This document shows, piece by piece, positions 12,150-24,168 of a stretch of 37,580 nt of DNA. Each line of letters opens with the position of its first letter. Position 1 is the first letter of the stretch. Below the pieces are notes generated by a model. It made no database searches. It was given only the letters and a program-made list of their open reading frames with translations, and was not told the DNA's origin. The translations under genes were made by a program, and so were the position numbers. Source of the DNA: Strigamia acuminata (Eukaryota > Arthropoda > Chilopoda > Geophilomorpha > Linotaeniidae); the NCBI GenBank assembly GCA_949358305.1, contig CASHSZ010000034.1, positions 1 through 37,580 of the forward strand. Reading direction: 5' to 3'.

Positions 12150-12429
12150 TGTTGAAAGTATGGATTGATGAACAAATTCCAGGCCAAAAGTGAGTAAAAG
12201 AACAAGATTTAATCATCTCATGCAAGCATGGAGAAAAATCAACAACAAGAGAACAAGTAATAACAACAGTTGCTAAGCAGTTAAAAAACAACTCCAACTA
12301 CGGTAACCCAATTGATACATCAATGTTTACATGATAATAAACTATAAAATCATAAATAATTACAAATCAAACATGTGTAACATCAATAATCAATTGCATA
12401 TCACAAATCTCGGAGAACAAAAGCCAACA
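12150..12429 (-). repeat. Internal copia LTR3, 280 bp
   Basis: Full-length LTR with TG...CA ends. It abuts pol (AGCATAGCC at 12141-12149) on one side and a polypurine tract on the other, with no target duplication. It serves as 3' LTR of the C/D segment and 5' LTR of the B segment, as expected in a concatemer with shared LTRs. Confidence 0.92.
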
Positions 12430-12449
12430 GAGCCCCCCATTCTCCGAGA
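12408..12449 (-). promoter_or_regulatory. Third copy of PPT/U3 hairpin
   Basis: Arms 12408-12417 and 12440-12449, same 10-bp stem and G-run loop around the LTR3 edge at 12429/12430. Confidence 0.7.
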
Positions 12450-12496
12450 CATGACTCAATCATATAACAAGATATAACAAAAGTAAATGCGAAAAC

Positions 12497-12992
12497 CTAT
12501 CGCAAACTACTGTAAAAATGTTGACATAAATATCGAATGCGGGCGGGCGAGAAAAATTTTGTGAAGATGTCCGCAGGGTTTAATTCACCTGAAACTTTCC
12601 TCAAAACAAAAACACCCTCATTTAGCCAATCCCGCAGGAAAAAGAATTTCACGTCAATGTGCTTTGTCCTCCGATTCTCTATATCGTTGCGGGTGAAAAA
12701 AATCGTCGACAGAGAATCAGAGAACATGGTTGGGGCCGGAAGTTGAAAAATCCGGGTCCGCTCAATCGCACCATGAAGCCAGACAATTTCCTTTGCACCG
12801 TCCAAAAGCGCTAGGAATTCCGCTTCCATAGTGGACAAGGCGCAATAGCGTTGCTTACAGCAACCCCAGGAAATGGGAACCCCGAACACCGAAATCGTAT
12901 AACCTCCGAAGCTCTTTCTTGTATCTCGATCTGAGATCCAAGAAGCATCGGAGTGCCCTGATAGAATATCTCCAGTGACCGCGGAAAGCTGA
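12497..12992 (-). pseudogene. pol: Copia pol fragment C: C-terminal RNase H only
   Basis: 12430-12992 is collinear with 7097-7659. It encodes the second half of RNase H (FGVPISW, the MEAEF acidic motif, the DSLST and RTKHID motifs) through to the pol stop at 12497-12499. One substitution turns the SIMEAEF of the other copies into STMEAEF. At 12991-12992 it switches, through a 2-base GA overlap, into an inverted pol segment. The fragment lacks the first RNase H aspartate region's upstream context and all of RT, so it is non-functional. Confidence 0.9.
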
Positions 12993-14926
12993 GGTTATCG
13001 CGTGTGGTGCCCGAAGCGCCGTGCAGTGTTTGAGTCAAAGCATGTTCGTTTTGATGAAAACTGCATGTGGGGACATCCTCGTTTTTATGAGGGTACTGAG
13101 GTAACTGATGAGGGAGCTATATCGGTGACATTAGATTCGGATTTCGATTCCGATCCACCTCTTCCTCCACCTCCTCCTCAACGTCCCCCCAATCTTCCTC
13201 TGCTTTCTTATCCTCCTCCACCTTCTTATCCTCCTCCTCCACCGCCTGTGGTTACTCGACCTTCGGCGCAAGCGCATCCGTTGCCTACACCACCTACTAT
13301 TGCCTCGCCACTAAATCAGCCTCAGCCTTCTACTTCGGCTGTGGGGGGCAAGTGGACTCGCTCCGAGGTGATTCGGCAGTCTGGTGCGACTATGGGAAAC
13401 ACTGATGTGTATTTTTATCCCCCGGATCATACCAGATTACGGAGTCATGTTGACATTGCGCAATATTGCGCAGATCATCGATTAACATACGACCGGGATA
13501 ATTTTGACTTTTGCACCCGGAACGTGCCTGTTTGCACGGTTGATCCCCCTCCGGCAGATCCAACTGCTTTTCCTCTTCCTAGTCCTACGGCTTCAGAAGA
13601 TGAAGCATTAGGGGATTGCTATTCTGCTACACCACGGTACGCGCACTCCTTATTTGCCCAGGTTCCTCGCACCTATAAGGAAGCTATTGCAAGTCCCGAC
13701 CGTGTCCATTGGCAGAAAGCCATGGAGGAAGAGCTTTCACTCTTCCGTGAGCGAGGTGTTTACGAAGAGGTTGAGAAACCTCCTTCTAATGTGAACATTG
13801 TGGGGAATAAATGGGTTTACTACATCAAGCGCGATGCAGAAGGCGTCGTGCGCCGTTTTAGAGCGATGTTGGTTGCCCAGGGCTTTAGCCAAAAGTTCGG
13901 AGTCGACTATTCCGAGGTTTTCAGTCCCGTGGTTAACTATGTGCTTATACGCCTGTTTTTCGTGCTTCTAGTAGTCGTTTTAGGCTGGCTAGATGCACAT
14001 CTCGATGTCAAGGGTGCTTATTTATATGGCAACTTAGATGAAGCTATCTTCATGAGAATTCCTAAGGGCTGGGAAACTCCTCAGAATGCCGGTAAGGTAT
14101 GGAGGCTTCATAAGGCCCTTTATGGCCTTCATCAGAGCGGACGGCAATGGAATTTCCGCCTAGTTGAGGCTTTGCTAGGGATTAATTTCCACAAGCTTCT
14201 TGGGATTAATGGCGTATTTATTTCCAACACTTATGATGCTGTCATCCTTGTTTATGTTGATGACATGGTACTTTTCACCAAAGGACAAGATCCGCGTGAT
14301 CGAACTGTTAAGGCCCTTCGTGCAATTTTCACGATAACAGATTTGGGTCCGGTATCGAAGTTGTTGGGCGTCCAATTTGATCGCGATGGTGGTAAAATCT
14401 GCATCCATCAGCGCGATTACATTGATAAGATTGCTGAAGACTACGGAATTTCCTCCGAGCATTTGTGCAAAGTCCCGATTACCGTTGGCACGATGGTCAA
14501 TTGTGCTAGAGATGGTGAACGTGTTTTGAGGGATGATGAATTCCCATATCGGTCTCTCATTGGGTCTCTGCTCTTTCTAGCTTCTCGAACGCGTCCCGAT
14601 ATCCTCTTTCCAGTTATCCTTATGTCACAATATAACACGTGCTTTACTGGAAGGCACGTGGCCCTTTTGCTACAGATCCTCCAGTATGTGAAGAATACGC
14701 GGGAATATTCAATTCAGCTTTCCGCGGTCACTGGAGATATTCTATCAGGGCACTCCGATGCTTCTTGGATCTCAGATCGAGATACAAGAAAGAGCTTCGG
14801 AGGTTATACAATTTCGGTGTTCGGGGTTCCCATTTCCTGGGGTTGCTGTAAGCAACGCTATTGCGCCTTGTCCATTATGGAAGCGGAATTCCTAGCGCTT
14901 TTGGACGGTGCAAAGGAAATTGTCTG
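12991..14926 (+). pseudogene. pol: Copia pol fragment D, inverted: integrase tail, RT, part of RNase H
   Basis: The only copia pol piece on the plus strand. 1936 bp, collinear without indels with 9382-7447 of fragment A read in reverse. It codes from GYRVWCPKRR through the proline-rich linker, RT (YVDD) and RNase H to KEIV, where it runs into leader sequence and a TGA at 14925-14927. A few substitutions separate it from fragment A (an LLSY for PLSY, I for V in HVDVAQ, T for A in HRLAYD). It lacks a natural start and the pol 3' end. Its last 213 bp (14714-14926) are an inverted copy of 12780-12992 in fragment C, so C plus D form a large foldback. Confidence 0.92.
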
Positions 14927-15004
14927 AACGAAAATTCATGGAATTTTGACAAAAACTTGGCCAAAATTCAACATGAACAACTCACAGTGATGGAATGAAC
15001 TCTA
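14927..15004 (-). other. Copia 5' leader remnant
   Basis: About 78 bp between the inverted pol piece and the primer-binding site; on the minus strand this is the sequence just downstream of the PBS. It shows no open frame of note. Gag, which should follow, has been replaced by the inverted pol piece. Confidence 0.6.
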
Positions 15005-15018
15005 ATCCTCTGCTACCA
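15005..15018 (-). promoter_or_regulatory. Copia primer-binding site, initiator tRNA-Met type
   Basis: The plus strand reads ATCCTCTGCTACCA directly before the LTR; this is the 3' end of animal-type initiator tRNA-Met including CCA, so the element RNA (minus strand) carries its complement, TGGTAGCAGAGGAT. It abuts the LTR edge with no spacer and fixes LTR4 as the true 5' LTR. The tRNA identification is from remembered animal tRNA sequence. Confidence 0.8.
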
Positions 15019-15298
15019 TGTTGAAAGTATGGATTGATGAACAAATTCCAGGCCAAAAGTGAGTAAAAGAACAAGATTTAATCATCTCATGCAAGCATGG
15101 AGAAAAATCAACAACAAGAGAACAAGTAATAACAACAGTTGCTAAGCAGTTAAAAAACAACTCCAACTACGGTAACCCAATTGATACATCAATGTTTACA
15201 TGATAATAAACTATAAAATCATAAATAATTACAAATCAAACATGTGTAACATCAATAATCAATTGCATATCACAAATCTCGGAGAACAAAAGCCAACA
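15019..15298 (-). repeat. Copia 5' LTR (LTR4), 280 bp
   Basis: Full-length LTR, TG...CA ends, with the primer-binding site on its inner side and the ATTTT duplication (15299-15303) on its outer side. It matches LTR1 by eye over its whole length. Confidence 0.93.
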
Positions 15299-18200
15299 AT
15301 TTTACGTCTAACCAGCACGTTTCTGGAACTTTTTCAATTTTTGGCCATTTCTCCATACTTTGCTCTAAATGCGCTAAAATGCTCTAAATGCGCTAAAAAG
15401 TCGATTCCCGTTGGCGGAATTTGCATATCTGGCACCGTTGCAGAGATACACCACTTTTTCTGTTCAAAAAGTCTGTTTTTTGCTTATATCTCTGCAACAG
15501 TGCCAGATATGCAAATTGCGCACACGGGAATCGATTTTTCAGCTCATTTTACGTCTAACCAGCACGTTTCTGGAACTTTTTCAATTTTTGGCCATTTCTC
15601 CATACATTAGCCTTTGCTTTTTTGACAAATTTTAAAAAGTGCCAAAAACATGCTTAAGACGTATAAAATGCGCTAAAAAGTCGATTCCCGTTGGCGGAAT
15701 TTGCATATCTGGCACCGTTGCAGAGATACACCACTTTTTCTGTTTAAAAAGTCTGTTTTTTGCTTATATCTCTGCAACAGTGCCAGATATGCAAATTGCG
15801 CACACGGGAATCGATTTTTCAGCTCATTTTACGTCTAACCAGCACGTTTCTGGAACTTTTTCAATTTTTGGCCATTTCTCCATACTTTGCTCTAAATGCG
15901 CTAAAATGCTCTAAATGCGCTAAAAAGTCGATTCCCGTTGGCGGAATTTGCATATCTGGCACCGTTGCAGAGATACACCACTTTTTCTGTTCAAAAAGTC
16001 TGTTTTTTGCTTATATCTCTGCAACAGTGCCAGATATGCAAATTGCGCACACGGGAATCGATTTTTCAGCTCATTTTACGTCTAACCAGCACGTTTCTGG
16101 AACTTTTTCAATTTTTGGCCATTTCTCCATACATTAGCCTTTGCTTTTTTGACAAATTTTAAAAAGTGCCAAAAACATGCTTAAGACGTATAAAATGCGC
16201 TAAAAAGTCGATTCCCGTTGGCGGAATTTGCATATCTGGCACCGTTGCAGAGATACACCACTTTTTCTGTTTAAAAAGTCTGTTTTTTGCTTATATCTCT
16301 GCAACAGTGCCAGATATGCAAATTGCGCACACGGGAATCGATTTTTCAGCTCATTTTACGTCTAACCAGCACGTTTCTGGAACTTTTTCAATTTTTGGCC
16401 ATTTCTCCATACTTTGCTCTAAATGCGCTAAAATGCTCTAAATGCGCTAAAAAGTCGATTCCCGTTGGCGGAATTTGCATATCTGGCACCGTTGCAGAGA
16501 TACACCACTTTTTCTGTTCAAAAAGTCTGTTTTTTGCTTATATCTCTGCAACAGTGCCAGATATGCAAATTGCGCACACGGGAATCGATTTTTCAGCTCA
16601 TTTTACGTCTAACCAGCACGTTTCTGGAACTTTTTCAATTTTTGGCCATTTCTCCATACATTAGCCTTTGCTTTTTTGACAAATTTTAAAAAGTGCCAAA
16701 AACATGCTTAAGACGTATAAAATGCGCTAAAAAGTCGATTCCCGTTGGCGGAATTTGCATATCTGGCACCGTTGCAGAGATACACCACTTTTTCTGTTCA
16801 AAAAGTCTGTTTTTTGCTTATATCTCTGCAACAGTGCCAGATATGCAAATTGCGCACTTGGGAATCGATTTTTCAGCTCATTTTACGTCTAACCAGCACG
16901 TTTCTGGAACTTTTTCAATTTTTGGCCATTTCTTTGCTTTTTTGACAAATTTTAAAAAGTGCCAAAAACATGCTTAAGACGTATAAAATGCGCTAAAAAG
17001 TCGATTCCCGTTGGCGGAATTTGCATATCTGGCACCGTTGCAGAGATACACCACTTTTTCTGTTCAAAAAGTCTGTTTTTTGCTTATATCTCTGCAACAG
17101 TGCCAGATATGCAAATTGCGCACACGGGAATCGATTTTTCAGCTCATTTTACGTCTAACCAGCACGTTTCTGGAACTTTTTCAATATTTGGCCATTTCTC
17201 CATACATTAATTAGCCTTTGCTTTTTTGACAAATTTTAAAAAGTGCCAAAAACATGCTTAAGACGTATAAAATGCGCTAAAAAGTCGATTCCCGTTGGCG
17301 GAATTTGCATATCTGGCACCGTTGCAGAGATACACCACTTTTTCTGTTCAAAAAGTCTGTTTTTTGCTTATATCTCTGCAACAGTGCCAGATATGCAAAT
17401 TGCGCACACGGGAATCGATTTTTCAGCTCATTTTACGTCTAACCAGCACGTTTCTGGAACTTTTTCAATTTTTGGCCATTTCTCCATACATTAGCCTTTG
17501 CTTTTTTGACAAATTTTAAAAAGTGCCAAAAACATGCTTAAGACGTATAAAATGCGCTAAAAAGTCGATTCCCGTTGGCGGAATTTGCATATCTGGCACC
17601 GTTGCAGAGATACACCACTTTTTCTGTTCAAAAAGTCTGTTTTTTGCTTATATCTCTGCAACAGTGCCAGATATGCAAATTGCGCACACGGGAATCGATT
17701 TTTCAGCTCATTTTACGTCTAACCAGCACGTTTCTGGAACTTTTTCAATTTTTGGCCATTTCTTTGCTTTTTTGACAAATTTTAAAAAGTGCCAAAAACA
17801 TGCTTAAGACGTATAAAATGCGCTAAAAAGTCGATTCCCGTTGGCGGAATTTGCATATCTGGCACCGTTGCAGAGATACACCACTTTTTCTGTTCAAAAA
17901 GTCTGTTTTTTGCTTATATCTCTGCAACAGTGCCAGATATGCAAATTGCGCACACGGGAATCGATTTTTCAGCTCATTTTACGTCTAACCAGCACGTTTC
18001 TGGAACTTTTTCAATTTTTGGCCATTTCTCCAAAAATTAGCCTTTGCTTTTTTGACAAATTTTAAAAAGTGCCAAAAACATGCTTAAGACGTATAAAATG
18101 CGCTAAAAAGTCGATTCCCGTTGGCGGAATTTGCATATCTGGCACCGTTGCAGAGATACACCACTTTTTCTGTTCAAAAAGTCTGTTTTTTGCTTATATC

Positions 18201-21200
18201 TCTGCAACAGTGCCAGATATGCAAATTGCGCACACGGGAATCGATTTTTCAGCTCATTTTACGTCTAACCAGCACGTTTCTGGAACTTTTTCAATTTTTG
18301 GCCATTTCTCCAAAAATTAGCCTTTGCTTTTTTGACAAATTTTAAAAAGTGCCAAAAACATGCTTAAGACGTATAAAATGCGCTAAAAAGTCGATTCCCG
18401 TTGGCGGAATTTGCATATCTGGCACCGTTGCAGAGATACACCACTTTTTCTGTTTAAAAAGTCTGTTTTTTGCTTATATCTCTGCAACAGTGCCAGATAT
18501 GCAAATTGCGCACACGGGAATCGATTTTTCAGCTCATTTTACGTCTAACCAGCACGTTTCTGGAACTTTTTCAATTTTTGGCCATTTCTCCATACTTTGC
18601 TCTAAATGCGCTAAAATGCTCTAAATGCGCTAAAAAGTCGATTCCCGTTGGCGGAATTTGCATATCTGGCACCGTTGCAGAGATACACCACTTTTTCTGT
18701 TCAAAAAGTCTGTTTTTTGCTTATATCTCTGCAACAGTGCCAGATATGCAAATTGCGCACACGGGAATTGATTTTTCAGCTCATTTTACGTCTAACCAGC
18801 ACGTTTCTGGAACTTTTTCAATTTTTGGCCATTTCTCCATACATTAGCCTTTGCTTTTTTGACAAATTTTAAAAAGTGCCAAAAACATGCTTAAGACGTA
18901 TAAAATGCGCTAAAAAGTCGATTCCCGTTGGCGGAATTTGCATATCTGGCACCGTTGCAGAGATACACCACTTTTTCTGTTCAAAAAGTCTGTTTTTTGC
19001 TTATATCTCTGCAACAGTGCCAGATATGCAAATTGCGCACACGGGAATCGATTTTTCAGCTCATTTTACGTCTAACCAGCACGTTTCTGGAACTTTTTCA
19101 ATTTTTGGCCATTTCTCCATACATTAGCCTTTGCTTTTTTGACAAATTTTAAAAAGTGCCAAAAACATGCTTAAGACGTATAAAATGCGCTAAAAAGTCG
19201 ATTCCCGTTGGCGGAATTTGCATATCTGGCACCGTTGCAGAGATACACCACTTTTTCTGTTTAAAAAGTCTGTTTTTTGCTTATATCTCTGCAACAGTGC
19301 CAGATATGCAAATTGCGCACACGGGAATCGATTTTTCAGCTCATTTTACGTCTAACCAGCACGTTTCTGGAACTTTTTCAATTTTTGGCCATTTCTCCAT
19401 ACTTTGCTCTAAATGCGCTAAAATGCTCTAAATGCGCTAAAAAGTCGATTCCCGTTGGCGGAATTTGCATATCTGGCACCGTTGCAGAGATACACCACTT
19501 TTTCTGTTCAAAAAGTCTGTTTTTTGCTTATATCTCTGCAACAGTGCCAGATATGCAAATTGCGCACACGGGAATCGATTTTTCAGCTCATTTTACGTCT
19601 AACCAGCACGTTTCTGGAACTTTTTCAATTTTTGGCCATTTCTCCATACATTAGCCTTTGCTTTTTTGACAAATTTTAAAAAGTGCCAAAAACATGCTTA
19701 AGACGTATAAAATGCGCTAAAAAGTCGATTCCCGTTGGCGGAATTTGCATATCTGGCACCGTTGCAGAGATACACCACTTTTTCTGTTCAAAAAGTCTGT
19801 TTTTTGCTTATATCTCTGCAACAGTGCCAGATATGCAAATTGCGCACACGGGAATCGATTTTTCAGCTCATTTTACGTCTAACCAGCACGTTTCTGGAAC
19901 TTTTTCAATTTTTGGCCATTTCTCCATACATTAGCCTTTGCTTTTTTGACAAATTTTAAAAAGTGCCAAAAACATGCTTAAGACGTATAAAATGCGCTAA
20001 AAAGTCGATTCCCGTTGGCGGAATTTGCATATCTGGCACCGTTGCAGAGATACACCACTTTTTCTGTTCAAAAAGTCTGTTTTTTGCTTATATCTCTGCA
20101 ACAGTGCCAGATATGCAAATTGCGCACACGGGAATCGATTTTTCAGCTCATTTTACGTCTAACCAGCACGTTTCTGGAACTTTTTCAATTTTTGGCCATT
20201 TCTTTGCTTTTTTGACAAATTTTAAAAAGTGCCAAAAACATGCTTAAGACGTATAAAATGCGCTAAAAAGTCGATTCCCGTTGGCGGAATTTGCATATCT
20301 GGCACCGTTGCAGAGATACACCACTTTTTCTGTTCAAAAAGTCTGTTTTTTGCTTATATCTCTGCAACAGTGCCAGATATGCAAATTGCGCACACGGGAA
20401 TCGATTTTTCAGCTCATTTTACGTCTAACCAGCACGTTTCTGGAACTTTTTCAATTTTTGGCCATTTCTCCATACATTAGCCTTTGCTTTTTTGACAAAT
20501 TTTAAAAAGTGCCAAAAACATGCTTAAGACGTATAAAATGCGCTAAAAAGTCGATTCCCGTTGGCGGAATTTGCATATCTGGCACCGTTGCAGAGATACA
20601 CCACTTTTTCTGTTCAAAAAGTCTGTTTTTTGCTTATATCTCTGCAACAGTGCCAGATATGCAAATTGCGCACACGGGAATCGATTTTTCAGCTCATTTT
20701 ACGTCTAACCAGCACGTTTCTGGAACTTTTTCAATTTTTGGCCATTTCTCCATACATTAGCCTTTGCTTTTTTGACAAATTTTAAAAAGTGCCAAAAACA
20801 TGCTTAAGACGTATAAAATGCGCTAAAAAGTCGATTCCCGTTGGCGGAATTTGCATATCTGGCACCGTTGCAGAGATACACCACTTTTTCTGTTCAAAAA
20901 GTCTGTTTTTTGCTTATATCTCTGCAACAGTGCCAGATATGCAAATTGCGCACACGGGAATCGATTTTTCAGCTCATTTTACGTCTAACCAGCACGTTTC
21001 TGGAACTTTTTCAATTTTTGGCCATTTCTCCATACATTAGCCTTTGCTTTTTTGACAAATTTTAAAAAGTGCCAAAAACATGCTTAAGACGTATAAAATG
21101 CGCTAAAAAGTCGATTCCCGTTGGCGGAATTTGCATATCTGGCACCGTTGCAGAGATACACCACTTTTTCTGTTCAAAAAGTCTGTTTTTTGCTTATATC

Positions 21201-24037
21201 TCTGCAACAGTGCCAGATATGCAAATTGCGCACACGGGAATCGATTTTTCAGCTCATTTTACGTCTAACCAGCACGTTTCTGGAACTTTTTCAATTTTTG
21301 GCCATTTCTCCATACATTAGCCTTTGCTTTTTTGACAAATTTTAAAAAGTGCCAAAAACATGCTTAAGACGTATAAAATGCGCTAAAAAGTCGATTCCCG
21401 TTGGCGGAATTTGCATATCTGGCACCGTTGCAGAGATACACCACTTTTTCTGTTCAAAAAGTCTGTTTTTTGCTTATATCTCTGCAACAGTGCCAGATAT
21501 GCAAATTGCGCACACGGGAATCGATTTTTCAGCTCATTTTACGTCTAACCAGCACGTTTCTGGAACTTTTTCAATTTTTGGCCATTTCTTTGCTTTTTTG
21601 ACAAATTTTAAAAAGTGCCAAAAACATGCTTAAGACGTATAAAATGCGCTAAAAAGTCGATTCCCGTTGGCGGAATTTGCATATCTGGCACCGTTGCAGA
21701 GATACACCACTTTTTCTGTTCAAAAAGTCTGTTTTTTGCTTATATCTCTGCAACAGTGCCAGATATGCAAATTGCGCACACGGGAATCGATTTTTCAGCT
21801 CATTTTACGTCTAACCAGCACGTTTCTGGAACTTTTTCAATTTTTGGCCATTTCTCCAAAAATTAGCCTTTGCTTTTTTGACAAATTTTAAAAAGTGCCA
21901 AAAACATGCTTAAGACGTATAAAATGCGCTAAAAAGTCGATTCCCGTTGGCGGAATTTGCATATCTGGCACCGTTGCAGAGATACACCACTTTTTCTGTT
22001 CAAAAAGTCTGTTTTTTGCTTATATCTCTGCAACAGTGCCAGATATGCAAATTGCGCACACGGGAATCGATTTTTCAGCTCATTTTACGTCTAACCAGCA
22101 CGTTTCTGGAACTTTTTCAATTTTTGGCCATTTCTCCAAAAATTAGCCTTTGCTTTTTTGACAAATTTTAAAAAGTGCCAAAAACATGCTTAAGACGTAT
22201 AAAATGCGCTAAAAAGTCGATTCCCGTTGGCGGAATTTGCATATCTGGCACCGTTGCAGAGATACACCACTTTTTCTGTTTAAAAAGTCTGTTTTTTGCT
22301 TATATCTCTGCAACAGTGCCAGATATGCAAATTGCGCACACGGGAATCGATTTTTCAGCTCATTTTACGTCTAACCAGCACGTTTCTGGAACTTTTTCAA
22401 TTTTTGGCCATTTCTCCATACTTTGCTCTAAATGCGCTAAAATGCTCTAAATGCGCTAAAAAGTCGATTCCCGTTGGCGGAATTTGCATATCTGGCACCG
22501 TTGCAGAGATACACCACTTTTTCTGTTCAAAAAGTCTGTTTTTTGCTTATATCTCTGCAACAGTGCCAGATATGCAAATTGCGCACACGGGAATCGATTT
22601 TTCAGCTCATTTTACGTCTAACCAGCACGTTTCTGGAACTTTTTCAATTTTTGGCCATTTCTCCATACATTAGCCTTTGCTTTTTTGACAAATTTTAAAA
22701 AGTGCCAAAAACATGCTTAAGACGTATAAAATGCGCTAAAAAGTCGATTCCCGTTGGCGGAATTTGCATATCTGGCACCGTTGCAGAGATACACCACTTT
22801 TTCTGTTTAAAAAGTCTGTTTTTTGCTTATATCTCTGCAACAGTGCCAGATATGCAAATTGCGCACACGGGAATCGATTTTTCAGCTCATTTTACGTCTA
22901 ACCAGCACGTTTCTGGAACTTTTTCAATTTTTGGCCATTTCTCCATACTTTGCTCTAAATGCGCTAAAATGCTCTAAATGCGCTAAAAAGTCGATTCCCG
23001 TTGGCGGAATTTGCATATCTGGCACCGTTGCAGAGATACACCACTTTTTCTGTTCAAAAAGTCTGTTTTTTGCTTATATCTCTGCAACAGTGCCAGATAT
23101 GCAAATTGCGCACACGGGAATCGATTTTTCAGCTCATTTTACGTCTAACCAGCACGTTTCTGGAACTTTTTCAATTTTTGGCCATTTCTCCATACATTAG
23201 CCTTTGCTTTTTTGACAAATTTTAAAAAGTGCCAAAAACATGCTTAAGACGTATAAAATGCGCTAAAAAGTCGATTCCCGTTGGCGGAATTTGCATATCT
23301 GGCACCGTTGCAGAGATACACCACTTTTTCTGTTCAAAAAGTCTGTTTTTTGCTTATATCTCTGCAACAGTGCCAGATATGCAAATTGCGCACACGGGAA
23401 TCGATTTTTCAGCTCATTTTACGTCTAACCAGCACGTTTCTGGAACTTTTTCAATTTTTGGCCATTTCTCCATACATTAGCCTTTGCTTTTTTGACAAAT
23501 TTTAAAAAGTGCCAAAAACATGCTTAAGACGTATAAAATGCGCTAAAAAGTCGATTCCCGTTGGCGGAATTTGCATATCTGGCACCGTTGCAGAGATACA
23601 CCACTTTTTCTGTTCAAAAAGTCTGTTTTTTGCTTATATCTCTGCAACAGTGCCAGATATGCAAATTGCGCACACGGGAATCGATTTTTCAGCTCATTTT
23701 ACGTCTAACCAGCACGTTTCTGGAACTTTTTCAATTTTTGGCCATTTCTCCATACATTAGCCTTTGCTTTTTTGACAAATTTTAAAAAGTGCCAAAAACA
23801 TGCTTAAGACGTATAAAATGCGCTAAAAAGTCGATTCCCGTTGGCGGAATTTGCATATCTGGCACCGTTGCAGAGATACACCACTTTTTCTGTTCAAAAA
23901 GTCTGTTTTTTGCTTATATCTCTGCAACAGTGCCAGATATGCAAATTGCGCACACGGGAATCGATTTTTCAGCTCATTTTACGTCTAACCAGCACGTTTC
24001 TGGAACTTTTTCAATTTTTGGCCATTTCTCCATACAT
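15299..24037. repeat. Satellite array, right block
   Basis: Continuation of the left array. It opens inside a monomer at the insertion site, passes a short junction, then has starts at 15639, 16166, 16693, 16959, 17243, 17523, 17789, 18069, 18349, 18876, 19156, 19683, 19963, 20229, 20509, 20789, 21069, 21349, 21615, 21895, 22175, 22702, 23229, 23509 and 23789. Spacings are 280, 527, 266 and once 284 (a 4-bp TTAA duplication near 17208-17213). Scattered single changes occur at about 16859, 17186 and 18769. It ends inside a monomer (CCATACAT) at the gypsy LTR. Confidence 0.97.
16693..16958. repeat. 266-bp satellite variant (example)
   Basis: This variant lacks 14 bp at the monomer tail: GGCCATTTC is followed directly by TTTGCTTTTTTGAC. 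Other copies start at 4693, 6079, 17523, 19963 and 21349. The regular placement of this variant is one of the markers of the higher-order pattern. Confidence 0.9.
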
Positions 24038-24161
24038 TGTGGTGACCTCAAATATTCCTATTTGAGTGCGCACCATATTTCCAAATTGTCTTATAAACAT
24101 ATTCAACAAGCTTATATGTTTTGTTTCAAGGTAAATTGAAATAAAACATACATTAATAAAA

Positions 24162-24168
24162 TATAAAA
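24162..24168 (+). promoter_or_regulatory. TATA-like box of the gypsy LTR
   Basis: TATAAAA about 125 bp into the LTR, in an A/T-rich stretch. Position and sequence suit an LTR promoter with transcription starting near 24190, which would put the hairpin array in the 5' leader of the element RNA. The start site is not visible from sequence alone. Confidence 0.45.

Larger units (their letters stand above)
6817..15298 (-). mobile_element. Composite Ty1/copia LTR retrotransposon with four LTRs, no gag
   Basis: Read on the minus strand the order is: 5' LTR (15019-15298), primer-binding site and short leader (14927-15018), inverted pol piece (12991-14926, coding on plus), pol 3' end (12430-12992), LTR (12150-12429), pol piece (9845-12149), LTR lacking 4 terminal bases (9569-9844), pol piece (7097-9568), 3' LTR (6817-7096). 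One ATTTT duplication flanks the whole. LTRs start TG and end CA, and the 280-bp copies look identical by eye, so the insertion is young. Gag, protease and the integrase catalytic core are absent from every segment, so the copy is non-autonomous. Formation by recombination or template switching before integration is my inference; later exchange or an assembly join is the alternative. Confidence 0.92.

Noticed and set aside
1-24037. CRISPR-like array
   Set aside because: Units of 247-284 bp follow each other directly, with no unique spacers between short repeats, and the setting is eukaryotic.
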